Made by a program: the position numbers and the translations under genes. 64,000 nucleotides of DNA from positions 143,352,064-143,416,063 of the forward strand of contig CM040126.1 in the NCBI GenBank assembly GCA_022559845.1, read 5' to 3'. This stretch comes from Amorphophallus konjac. Lineage: Eukaryota > Streptophyta > Magnoliopsida > Alismatales > Araceae. Of the stretch, positions 20,060 to 30,548 are shown piece after piece; positions within the stretch are counted from its first letter, which is position 1; each line of letters starts with the position of its first letter. The notes under the pieces are model-generated. The model did no database searches, had not been told where the DNA came from, and saw only the letters and a list, made by a program, of their open reading frames with translations.

Positions 20060-20924
20060 AGGTAGGGTTATCAGGCTCTCCTCCCCCCATCATATTATTG
20101 TAAAAATGGAGGGCCTTGAGTTTCTCAATAGATGGGAGCTCAGATACGACTTTTACAGCTTCCTCAGATATTCCATCATTCATCAAGTAAAGCTCCTTCA
20201 AACTATCTTGGGATTTCAGGAGTGCTTCAAATGCCCTGACACCCTTTTCACCCAATGCATTGTCTAAAAGGTTCAGATATCTCAAAACACAGCTTTTCAG
20301 GGCTAATGCTCACATCCTCATCACTTCTAAAGCTTCTCCTTATGGTCTTCTTGCAACAAGATCTGATAAATATGCCCCTGCCAAGTGATTCTTTTGAGAT
20401 GTAATGATAGATTCAGCAACTCGTGCTGCATCAATACCAAAGTTTCTATTGCTGAAGCAAATTTCTGAGTATGGGTTTCCCTCTGTTGTTAATAGCACTA
20501 GAAGCTCTTCAAATCCCTAAGCATCAAAGAAAGCCCTTTGACCTCCTGATATGTCAAAAATAGTTTTTTTTTGTGCAATATTAATTTGACTCACTTCTTC
20601 AACTACTTTTGGCCTTGGTCCTCTCGTAAGAACCTCTAGCATCAGTTTACTAGTTTCCTCTGCATATAGCTGCATGCCTGAACTTTCATCACCATTAGGC
20701 TATTTCTAAAAATGTTCATCTACAACAGCAAAACTTGCTTCTTTTATTTGATTAGCATCCAAATTGGCTTCTTCTTTGCTAAGAAGACAATATTTCCATG
20801 AGAAAATGGATTCAATTGACAGATTCTTTGTCATCCGTTCAACAAGCGTCAGCCTTGTTAATTGACTGGGTAGCCACAGCTTGATTGAAAATGTACGAGG
20901 CTGAAAAGTTTGTGTAGTCTCCAT
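20060..20924 (-). pseudogene. RanGAP pseudogene, N-terminal part (WPP domain plus first LRRs)
   Basis: RanGAP stimulates GTP hydrolysis by Ran in nuclear transport. Plant forms carry an N-terminal WPP domain for nuclear-envelope targeting. The minus strand starts with an ATG at 20924 (METTQTFQPRTFSIKLW) and continues through the WPP region, where the Trp-Pro-Pro motif reads Trp-Leu-Pro. Two stops follow near 20705. The frame then resumes with the acidic linker and leucine-rich repeats (YLNLLDNALGEKGVRAFEAL at about 20270, and ELYLMNDGISEEA). It breaks off after a His-Phe-Tyr-Asn-Asn segment at about 20070. There is no intron. Several further stops are present. It is preceded without a gap by the C-terminus of the same gene (20925-21070). 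Confidence 0.85.
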
Positions 20925-21070
20925 CAGCATCATTCTCATCTAATGGGACGAGCACACCGACAAAGTTTGGACCAGATTTCAATATATCCTTAACTTCATC
21001 AATTCCTTCTTCGGATATAGTAGTACCATTAATGATCAGCAACGAGAAGTCTGGCTTGCTACATACAACA
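20925..21070 (-). pseudogene. RanGAP pseudogene, C-terminal part
   Basis: The minus strand encodes SKPDFSLLIINGTTISEEG, then DEVKDILKSGPNFVG and the acidic DENDADGD tail typical of the RanGAP C-terminus. The tail runs straight into the start codon of the N-terminal part: the bases GATGGAGA serve both as tail and as the region of the start codon. On the upstream side it joins in frame to 27631 once the LTR element and one CAACA copy are removed. Confidence 0.85.
21066..21070. repeat. target-site duplication CAACA (left)
   Basis: Identical to 27626-27630. The pair flanks the gag-only element. Confidence 0.88.
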
Positions 21071-23169
21071 TGATGGGGACATCGAATCAAGACCGCTCAT
21101 ATTTTGTTTGCATTTATGTCCTTTTATATTTGTATGTATACCCTTGTGTTATATGGGTACACAATTGTGAGTCTTAGTGGGTTTTTGTGTAAAATGTCAG
21201 TAGGACCATCAAGGGGGCCCTCACTCCTTCCTCATTGGTCCAAGTGGAACCATTTGGGCCCATGTGGGGCTGGTCATAGTCCTAGGTGGCATCTAGAAGG
21301 TCAATTGAAACATGGGGAGACAAGTGGTTTAAACTTGCAAAGGAGGCCACCTACCTTACCTACCTTGTCCCCTTGGTCAAGGGGGCGCCCCCCTTTTTGG
21401 TCTAATTTAATTTTTGAAAAAAAAAGTCTATTAGAACTAACTAGTTCTATACCTTGTATACCCCTCCCAATTCTTGATCTAGGGTCATTTTGAGTCCTTT
21501 TACATTTATTATATAAGGCTTGTATTTCCTTTTTCATGAATTAATGAGAAGAAAATATTGCATTGTGCATTGGAGCTTGGTGCGCCCCATCCTCTCTCCC
21601 TTTGGTTCCTTCCTCCTCCTTCAACATTTCAGGTTGTATAACCCTTCTATCTTAGCCCCTCTATCTCTGATTTCTATCTCTGTCACCGCCGCCGCCGCCG
21701 TTCGTGCCGCCAACGAGCCACCGCGAGCATCCTTCTGAAGTGATGTCCAAGTTTTATTTTGCTGGACAGGAGTTCACTCCGGGAATTTTAGTTCCCAACT
21801 CTGACATCATCTGAAGCTGATATTTTCAGGGTGAGTTCTAGAGGTCATCACCACATCCCAGAAACATTACAAAAAATTCCAGTCATCGTTTTCCATTTTT
21901 CCATTTTTGTGCTTCCCAATCCACCAGTTCTGCCTACAGTCTGTCCAGTGTTACAGCCACTCTGAGCTTCCCCCTTTCGATCCACTTCTTGATTTTTGTT
22001 TGAATCCCCAAATTTATTGGAGGTTCTGTCCACCATCCCCATCCGCCACAAAGTTTCATAGAATTTCAAAAGCCCTCAACCTATTTTTAGAAATTGTGTT
22101 TTTTCTCAAATTCAGTTCTATCTCTACTATCCAGATCTGACCCCGGGTCAGTAAAAAATCCACAAAAAATCGAAACTTCCACCAAACCTTTCATAAAGTA
22201 CATCCATGTTTTCCTATCTTCGGCCTATACAACGTTCATGAAGGGATCAAAAGCTGAATCGAAGGTCTACATCACCGTCAATGCCAACTCTCAGGAAAAC
22301 TTAGTTCTATCCTGAGATTTCAGATCCTGTGAACCAACAGCTTGAATATTCGATAAAGGCCATAAAAGAGAAATTCAAATTTCTTTCTCTAGCCATAGAT
22401 CAAAGGATTTCAATTCAGCTTTCCATCGGTACCGCTTGTGCCTCGATCCGACGTCGGGAGTGACCGCAGTAGTGGATTTCGTCAGGACGAGCGGGTCTCA
22501 AACAGTAGTTCAGATCCGTGGGCAGCAACTCCGACGAGTGAAGATCGGAGCCGCCCGGTCTCCGACCGGTGAACCAGCGCACCGCCTTCCCAGGGAGCGC
22601 CCCTCTGGGTGTCCCCACCACAGTGGTGCCACCCTGGTGCCACGCGGCCCCACTGACCAGCACGTGGGCCCCACGGTCTTGAGTACGTGTGCCGTCGAAG
22701 CAACACAAGAAGCGGCCCGTCAACCAGAAACCGCTACTCCCAGGCCCCACTGTGTCGCTCTTTACCTCCCTGCGTGGAGTGGGCAGTAATTTATCTTGCT
22801 GTGATTATTGTGTATTTACTGTTCCGGGAGTACGAGTTCGGCCGGGAAGTCTTCCCCACGCCCGGTAGCGTATTCACTCCCATATCGGCATTTGTTTTAT
22901 TTCGTATATATTTCTTTATGCCGCTGCTAGAGAGCATGCTAGGATCATAGCCCGCTATACTTTTTATATCACCGCTGCTGCGAGAGAGAGCGAGACCATC
23001 CCGTGACCCGATCTGGGCACGAAGTTGTGAGTTGACCATCCTAACTCATTACCGGTTTCTCAACCGTGCACGTCCGTACGCTTCCCTCGTTAGGGGCGAT
23101 TGTGAGCTTGCTTAGAGTCCAATAATCGCATATCCATTTGTAGTCGAGTCGCGTGTCCGTCCCGTATCA
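21071..23169 (+). repeat. left LTR of the gag-only element
   Basis: 2,099 bp. TATATAAG at 21510-21517 is the likely TATA box. A GCC-triplet run near 21685 and a long GC-rich section at 22420-22780 follow. Confidence 0.92.
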
Positions 23170-23172
23170 GTT

Positions 23173-23184
23173 TGGTATCAGAGA
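23173..23184 (+). other. primer-binding site, initiator-Met tRNA
   Basis: TTTGGTATCAGAG follows the left LTR end. It matches the tRNA-iMet primer site for the first eleven bases. Confidence 0.8.
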
Positions 23185-23500
23185 GCCAGTTGAGTCTAGG
23201 GTAGTATTTGGTCAAAAATAAAAAAAAAGTGTCATTTACGTCTAGTCATCATGTAAGTCGGTCTAGGTTGCATTTCATCCCAATAACCCGGTATATCAAA
23301 AGGTGTTGTCCGAACGTTAGGCTACGCCTATCGGGAAGGCCGCACACTTGCGCGAGTGATCTTCGGATGGATTACCTCCGCCACGTACCGAGTCTAGGTT
23401 TAAGTCTAGGAGCATCATCCTTGCATTAGTCCGTGTCTCCTAGTCCTTGTGTCGTTGCATGCCCACTCGGCGAGGTACCCAATACCATCGCCCTACACCT

Positions 23501-25024
23501 ATGGCCAACCCGCGAGATACCATCTCGGGAGACCTTCACGCCATGCACGAGGCGATCATGGCCCTCGTAGCCCAGATGGGCCAATCCGAGGCTGCCTTTA
23601 AGAGCTTCTCGGACCGCATAGATGGCCGGTTTAATGCCATGGAGGAACGGATGGAATCATCCGATAGATCCGTCCAAGGTCTGGTCAGACGGTTGGATAG
23701 GATGTCACACGGACATCCTCCTAGAGTGGCCCAAGGCCCACCCTCACCTGCTCAGGCGGCTGCCCAAGGCCAAACCATTCCCATAGCACAGGCCCAGCCT
23801 GCCCTTTTGGTCCAGGACCCGCCCGCACATGCTCCTCAGCCACCACAAGCTCCTCCACCCGTCCCTCCTCGGGTCCCCGAACTACCGCGTCGTGACCTTG
23901 GTCTCGAGGACTATGGGTCCGACAATGCCTATGAGGGGTATGGTCAATGCCGTCGTGGCCTTCAGCCACAGAGAGATGAAGAAGACGATAGGGTCCTTAA
24001 GACTGTGAGAGCGGACCCTCCCATTTTTTACAGGTCTTTGGATCTAAAAGTCTATTTAGATTGGGAGTTCGACATGGACCGATACTTCGATTGGTATGAT
24101 ATGTCGGAGCATCGAAGGATCCGATTTGCTACCATGAAGCTCATGGGACAGGCACAAACCTATTGGAAGAATGTAGAGAGCCTGTGATTTCAGCGGCTAG
24201 AGCCCCCGATTGATACATGGGGTGAAATGAAGATTAAGCTTGGGCAAAAGTACCTTCCTCCCACGTACCGTCAGCGACTCATCGATAGGTGGTAGAGTCT
24301 TAGCCAGGGAGACCGATCCGTCTCCGAATACATCGTTGAATTTGATGAGTACTTTCTGCGATGTGGTGTCACGGAGGAGATCACCATGCCTGTTTCTCAC
24401 TTTCGACGTTGTTTGCGGTCACACTATCAGTATGAGCTTTTTCGCCACAATGCTAAAACGTTGGAAGAGGCATATCAGGTTGCTCTCGAGTTGGAGCAAT
24501 TCGAGGGAGAGTTCGAGCCTAGCCATCGGTCGGGCCCCACCCCTTTTCGTAGTACCGAGCCCCATCACTCTTTAGGCCCACCTCAGATGGTCCCCATGGC
24601 TCGATCTCAGGAGCCCACCCGTTAGGAGCATTTCGCTCCGCGGCCTCGCCCTCCCCCACTCCGGGATCTACCTCCATCCCAACCCCCGGCACCCATTGCC
24701 CGCCCTCAGGCACCGGCACCCCCACCCCTGTTGCCCACGGCACCTACACCTCTACCCATGTTGCCTACACCCCCTACCCGTCGGGAGGATAAAGGTAAGG
24801 GCCCTCTTATTGGAGAGACCAGTAGGTCACGGGTGTAGTGTTTCCACTGTCATAGGTTTGGCCATATCGCCAACCAATGTCCCACTCGTGCCACACTAGC
24901 CCTAGGGGTTGGAGAATCTTCACCTTCTGGGCTTGTGACTGTCCACTACGAGGCCGACCGGGAACTTGCCGATGAGTACGAATGTTTGGAGGAGCCTACC
25001 GATGTTCAGGATGCAGTCACCTAG
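23501..25024 (+). pseudogene. gypsy gag of the gag-only element
   Basis: One frame of 508 codons from ATG 23501 (MANPRDTISGDLHAMHEA; upstream in-frame Mets at 23447 and 23459 are less likely) to TAG 25022. Order: N-terminal coiled helix, Pro-rich linker, Retrotrans_gag domain (DMDRYFDWYDMSEHRRIRFA at about 24073, then a SVSEYIVEFDEYFLRC segment at about 24318), second Pro-rich linker, then a CCHC knuckle CFHCHRFGHIANQC at about 24839-24880. Four stops interrupt it (24185 TGA; 24293, 24623 and 24836 TAG), all in the same frame and with no frameshift. All four could come from single C-to-T changes in CAG or CGA codons. That fits decay of methylated DNA. It may have been a functional capsid protein recently. 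Confidence 0.88.
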
Positions 25025-25518
25025 TAGGGTTGTTGTCGTTGCAATAAGTCTAGGGTCATGCATGAGTCAGTTTGTTTCTTCTTTGTGTGGTTTGTTTTGT
25101 GTGGCTTGTTTGAGTGGTTTGCATACGTGTGTTAGTACATGGTGAGTCTGCATATGTCTTGTGCAAGCTCGTTATCGGTCTCTTATGAGTGAGAGGCAAG
25201 CTGACTTGCTAGAAGAGTATGGGATCAGTTCTACATCTATGCCCCGGATATAGTCACCTACACGGACCCAGTGGTGATTCCTAGTGAGTCTTCGAGCCGC
25301 CTCCTTCCCCTTGAGAGTGACCCCACCCCAGAGTGTTCCACCACTAGCATCTTCCTATAGAAGCATGCACATATGGAGTGTATACGGAATGAGCAGGTGA
25401 TGATCACTTGGAGTGGAGCGTACCCACGCTACTTGGTACGGTGACGGATCCGCCGGAGCTACTCGAGCAGTCGCCCCTTTACTCGACGGGGTCGAGTTCT
25501 TCCCACCCAGAGAGAATT
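25025..25518 (+). other. non-coding 3' interior of the gag-only element
   Basis: GT-rich tract (25070-25150), then sequence without a frame, ending at the right LTR. The expected purine tract is weak (CCAGAGAGAAT before 25519). Confidence 0.5.
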
Positions 25519-27625
25519 GATGGGGACATCGAATCAAGACCGCTCATATTTTATTTACATTTATGTCCTTTTATATTTGTATGTATACCCTTGTGTTATA
25601 TGGGTACACAATTGTGAGTCTTAGTGGGTTTTTGTGCAAAATATCAGAAGGACCAGCAAGAGGACCCTCACTCCTTCATCATTGGTCCAAGTGGCACCAT
25701 TTGGGCCCATGTGGGGCTGGTCAAAGTCCTAGGTGGCATCTAGAAGGTCAATTGACACATGGGGAGACAAGTGGTTTAAAATTTCAAAGGAGGCCACCTA
25801 CCATCCTACCTTGTCCCCGTGGTCAAGGGGGCACCCCCCTTTTTGGTCCAATTTAATTTTTGAAAAAAAAAGTCTATTAGAACTAATTAGTTCTATACCT
25901 TGTATACCCCTCCCAATTCTAGATCTAGGGTCATTTTGAGTCTTTTTACATTTATTATATAAGGCTTGTATTTCCTTTTTCATGAATTAATGAGAAGAAA
26001 GTATTACATTGTGCATTGGAGCTTGGTGCGCCCCCCCCTCTCTCCCTCTAGTTCCTTCCGCCTCCTTCAACATTTCAGGTTGTAGAACCCTTCTATCTTA
26101 GCCCCTCTATCTCTAATTTCTATCTCTGTCGCCGCCGCCACCATTCGTGCCGCCAACGAGCCACCGCGAGCATCCTTCTGAAGTGCTGTCCAAGTTCTAT
26201 TTTGCTAGATAGGGGTTCACTCTGGGAATTTTAGCTCCCAACTCCGACATTATCTGGAGCTGAGATTTTCAGAGTGAGTTCTAGAGGTCATCACCACGTC
26301 CCAGAAACATTACAAAAAATTCCAGTCATTGTTTTCCATTTTTCAATTTTCGTGCTTCCCAATCCACCAGTTTTGCCTACAGTTTGTCCAGTGTTACAGC
26401 CACTCTGAGCTTCCCCCTTTTCGATCCACTTCTTGATTTTTGTTTGAATCCCCAAATTTATTGGAGGTTCTTTCCACCATCCCCATCCTCCACAAATTTT
26501 CGTCGAATTTCAAAAGCTCTTTACCTATTTTTAGAAATTGTGTCTTTTCCCCAAATTCAGTTCTATCTCTGCTGTCCAGATCCGACCCCGGGTCAGTAAA
26601 CAATCCACACAAAATCGAAACTTCCACCAAAACTTTCATAAAGTACATCCCCGTTTTCTTCTCTTCGGCCTCTACAACGTTCATGAAGGGATCAAAAGTT
26701 GAATCGAAGGTATACATTGCCGTCAATGCCAACTCTCAGGAAAACTTAATTCTGTCCTGATATTTCGAATCCTGTGAACCAGCAGCTTGAATATTCGATA
26801 AAGGCCATCAACGGAATATTTAAATTTATTTCTCTGGCCATAGATCGAAGGATTTCAAGTCATATTTCCATCGGTACCTCTTTTGCGTCGATCCGACATG
26901 GGGAGTGACCGCAGCGGCGGATTTCGTTGGGATGCGCTGGTCTGAAACAGTAGTTCAGATCCGTGGGCAACAACTCCGACGAGTGAAGATCGGAGCCGCC
27001 CGGTTTCCGACCGGCGAACCAGCGCGCCACCTTCCCAGGGAGCGCCCCTCCGGGCGTCCCCACCACAGTGGTGCCACCTTGGTGCCATGTGACCTCACTG
27101 ACCAGCACGTGGGCCCCACGGTCGTGAGTACGTGTGCCGCCGAAGCAACACAAGAAGCGGCCCGTCAACCCGAAACCGCTACTCCCGGGCCCCACTGTGT
27201 CGCCCTTTACCTCCCTGCGTGGAGTGGGTAGTAATTTGTCTTGTTGTAATTATTGTGTATTTACTATTCCGGGAGTACGAGTTCGGCCGGGAAGTCTTCC
27301 CCATGCCCGGTAGCATGGAGGTATCGTATTCGCTGCCATCTCAGCATTTGCTTTATTTCATATTTATTTCTTTATTCCTCTACTAGAGAGCATGCTAGGA
27401 TCGTAGCTCGCTATACTTTTTATATCACCGCTGCTGCGAGAGAGAGCGAGACTGTCCCGTGACCCGATCCGGGCACAAATTTATGAGTTGGCCACCCTAG
27501 TTCATTGCCGGTTTCTCAACCGTGCACGTCCGTACGCTTCTCTCGTTAGGGGCGATCGCGAGCTTGCTTAGAGTCCAAGGATCGCATATCCATTTGGAGT
27601 CGAGTCGCGTGTCCGTCCCGCATCA
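25519..27625 (+). repeat. right LTR of the gag-only element
   Basis: 2,107 bp, colinear with 21071-23169, with scattered substitutions and small indels. TATA box at 25956-25963. Confidence 0.92.
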
Positions 27626-27630
27626 CAACA
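27626..27630. repeat. target-site duplication CAACA (right)
   Basis: Matches 21066-21070. Confidence 0.88.
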
Positions 27631-27946
27631 GCCAGTGCCAAGCACCTTGCACCAACCCTTCATATGTTATTGTTACTCACGTCAAGCTCCTTCAACTGCG
27701 GGTGACCCAATTCCCGTGCCTCACCAATCACAACTGTACCCCATTCATCAACTCATTCTCTAAAAGGTTTAGTTTAGTAAGAGATTGATTTGCAGATAAA
27801 CATGCAGACAACGCAGGAGCAACCTTCACTATGATATCATTTTCAGCAAGTTCCAATATTTCAAGGGAAGGGGTTGATCCATGTATAGCATCAGAAATTG
27901 TTGTAGTCCCCTCCTCTTCTAAATTCAAATCGCTCAGGTACAATGC
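27631..27946 (-). pseudogene. RanGAP pseudogene, central LRR part
   Basis: The minus strand reads YLSDLNLEEEGTTTISDA, then PSLEILELAENDI and SLTKLNLLENEL: two to three RI-type leucine-rich repeats. A frameshift near 27730 is followed in another frame by more repeat sequence (a QLKELDVSNNN segment, about 27690). That reaches the insertion site and joins the C-terminal piece at 21070. The first part of the gene is not upstream here: the homology starts abruptly near 27946. With 20060-21070 it covers nearly a whole RanGAP in permuted order. Confidence 0.83.
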
Positions 27947-28386
27947 AACATTTATTTTTTAGGGTGAATATGGTTTTAGAATCCTTCAAGAAATGGCTTT
28001 GTGATTTTGCACACACAAACATGCAAGAATTTAACTGTCTATTCATGCAAGATGATATCTAGTACGAGACGGAGTATTGTCTTACGTATAGTGAAAGTTC
28101 TCAGCTGGACCTAATCCAACCTCCAACAAGTCACCATTGTATATACCAGAAAATCATAACATGCAGGCACACATGAGTCGAAGTATTCGTGAAAAGCTTT
28201 GGAGCAATGTTATTCCAGATTCAGCATATGTAGAAGATGTAAATGCTGCGCAAAAATACCAATGACTTTCTTATGTAATTTTCAGTGTAGATGAAGTTTT
28301 GATCTTATCCCATTTGTTACTTCTTTTTGTCCTTTTCTTTAGAGTAAGAATTAGTCCATCAATTTTTTATTTATTGGTTGAACCTC
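27947..28386. other. unassigned AT-rich sequence
   Basis: No frame, repeat or terminus recognised. Confidence 0.4.
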
Positions 28387-30548
28387 TGACGAGATTTCGG
28401 CAGCATCACTCCTAGACCCAGAGTGCTGGGGGGCTGAGAAGCAGGTACTTGTCCATAAAGAATCTGAGATGGTCCCTTAATTAGACGGATGTGTACAAAA
28501 GCGGCAACATCCCCGACATCACTGCAGGGTTCGAAGAAACAGACAGTTTAAAACATGATACAGATCATGCAAAAACACGAAATGACTGCAACGATGCATA
28601 GGTTCTGCCAATTCAAAGGACATGGAATGCTGGACCTGTCTACAAGGAGGCTACCGGATCACCCATTGGGCGCTGTCGGATCAAGGCAGTGTAGGGCCTA
28701 CCGGATCGGTTGTGCAATGGGGCTGTCGATCAGCTATGCAGTAGCTGTCGGATCAGTCAAGCAGGGGAGCTGCTGATTGAGAAACATTAAATGTATGAAG
28801 GGACTGTTATATTAGTGATGCAGTGGGCTACCGATCTAGAAAGGCTCCCGGATCAGCCAAGTAACAGGGCTGCCGAAAAGGTTACTTGGAAGCCCCCGGA
28901 CCGCCTACAAGGGTGAGGAGCAGGGAGAGTGTAGTTGCAACTTCATGGGAAAAGAGACCCCCTATGTCCTTCAACTTAGAACCATGCTCACTATCCAGAG
29001 CAAGCTCTAAGAGCCAGACTTTGTGAGGGGGAGTGCCGAATCACTGGTTACAAGCCAACGATGGGGCGCAGATTCACAATAAAAGGGACAGAGAACATAC
29101 ACCCTTGGACGCCCACACCATGAAGAGAAAGCGCTTGTATAAAACAACGAAATGAACCACTGGCAATTTCATCCTTCCTCTGATGAAGGGCAGAAGAAGA
29201 GATAAAGGCCTAGTACCCCTCCAAGGATGGGGTTCGCGATGATGATAAATCACAGGAGTGACTCGAAGCCCACTTAGTGTCAGAAGGGGAATAGAAAGGT
29301 CTTATAAGCAGACTACATCACGAGGTCATATTCATCCTTCTGAATAGATTCCAGGAGATATCAGTTATGAAGGTGCTATCGGGGGTAAGTAGATAAATTA
29401 GAAAACGTTGGTAGATCAGGGACATACGAAATGAAAATTCAGATCGCTCGAGGGGAAGGAGGAATCGACTCCATTTTCATGGCGAGAGACAACTACAATT
29501 AGGAATAGGGAATATATATGCACATGTAGAGACAAAGGAAATAACAGAGAATCTACTTCATTCATTCATATTGGGAATGTTTCATTCATCCACTGCGTCA
29601 AAGCAATGGAAGTTACAAACAAAGGGGGAAGAAAATACATTAGAGGGATATATGAAAAATAAGATAAGAAGGCCCTCAAGGGGGAAGAAGAAGAGCATTG
29701 GTTCTTTCTTCCCCTATCCTCACCTCTCTTCTCTCCTCTCCCTCCCTTGGATAATGCAAGCTCAGGAGACCCCCTTCGAACCTCTGGCAGGCTCTCTCTC
29801 TTTTTCTCTCCGCGAGTCTTCAGCTGCTCTGGCTAGATGCTTTTTCCCCCTTATCTTCTTCGCCATCCCTCCCTTTATATAGGAACGAGGAAGACTGGCA
29901 CACGTGGGGGCCTGACTGTACTTCCAGATGAGGCCCCAATCATTAAGGATCGAAGCTTCAAATTGCTGCCTTATTGGTGCTGCCATTTCAAGCGTCAACG
30001 TGCTGTCAGATTGGGGAGCCCACGACGGTTCAACAACTTGCTACCGGATGGCACATGGCATCGGATGGATTTGTATGCGCTGTCAGATGAAGGCTATTTG
30101 CAAGCTGCCGGATAAGGTAACGTGCTACCACTTATGCCCATGGATGCCTGCTGTTTAAGGCTCTTTTCAGAGCGACTGTCAGTGCCCAGCATGCCTGCCT
30201 TGGCAGGCTACCGTTTAACCCCAGAGGGATGTCGGTTAGAGCTTGGCAGAGGGCTGCTGTTTAAAGCGGCTTGAGGCTACCGTTTGAAGCTCGGCATAGG
30301 GCAGACAGTTAAACTCTGACAGGCTGCTATTTAAACCATCCGGGGGGAGCAGCCGTTTAAGAGAAAGGCTTGAGGCTGCCGTTTGAAGTCTCGCTAAGGA
30401 CTGTCGTTTAAAGCTTAGCAGAGGGTTGTCGGTTGGGCGATTTGCCGATTCAATAGGGAGCTGTCGGTTCATCCCTAAAGGCCTACCGTATAAGGCCTTT
30501 GGAGGCCTACCGTTTAAAAGGGCGGGTCTACCATTTAAAGCCCCTAAC
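28387..30548 (-). repeat. older LTR-like block with minisatellites
   Basis: The minus strand has a TATA box (TATATAAAG at 29873-29881). Upstream of it (about 30100-30540) is a U3-like region with ten or more copies of a CTACCGTTTAAA / CTGCCGTTTAAA word. Downstream (28640-28900) are copies of CTACCGGATC / CTGCCGGATC, also present near 30030-30120. TGAC at 28387 could be the LTR end. It is cut at 30548 by the next element. The stretch at 38029-38062, with a possible purine tract beyond it (TGATGGGGGAAAA on the minus strand at about 38063), may be its other end. No partner LTR seen. Confidence 0.45.

Larger units (their letters stand above)
21071..27625 (+). mobile_element. gag-only LTR retrotransposon (TR-GAG type)
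   Basis: A 6,555-bp element with LTRs 21071-23169 and 25519-27625 (both start TGATGGGGACATCG and end CGTCCCGYATCA) and a perfect 5-bp duplication CAACA. It has an initiator-Met primer site and an interior of only 2.35 kb. The interior encodes a complete gypsy gag with zinc knuckle and nothing else: no protease, RT or integrase. This matches the non-autonomous TR-GAG class, which depends on enzymes from a partner element. The LTRs have diverged visibly more than those of family A, so it is older. It sits inside the RanGAP pseudogene. Confidence 0.92.

Noticed and set aside
22415..22789. Frames over 100 codons on both strands, repeated at 26860-27231
   Set aside because: They fall in the GC-rich part of the two LTRs of the gag-only element. 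Presence on both strands and in both LTRs marks them as chance frames.
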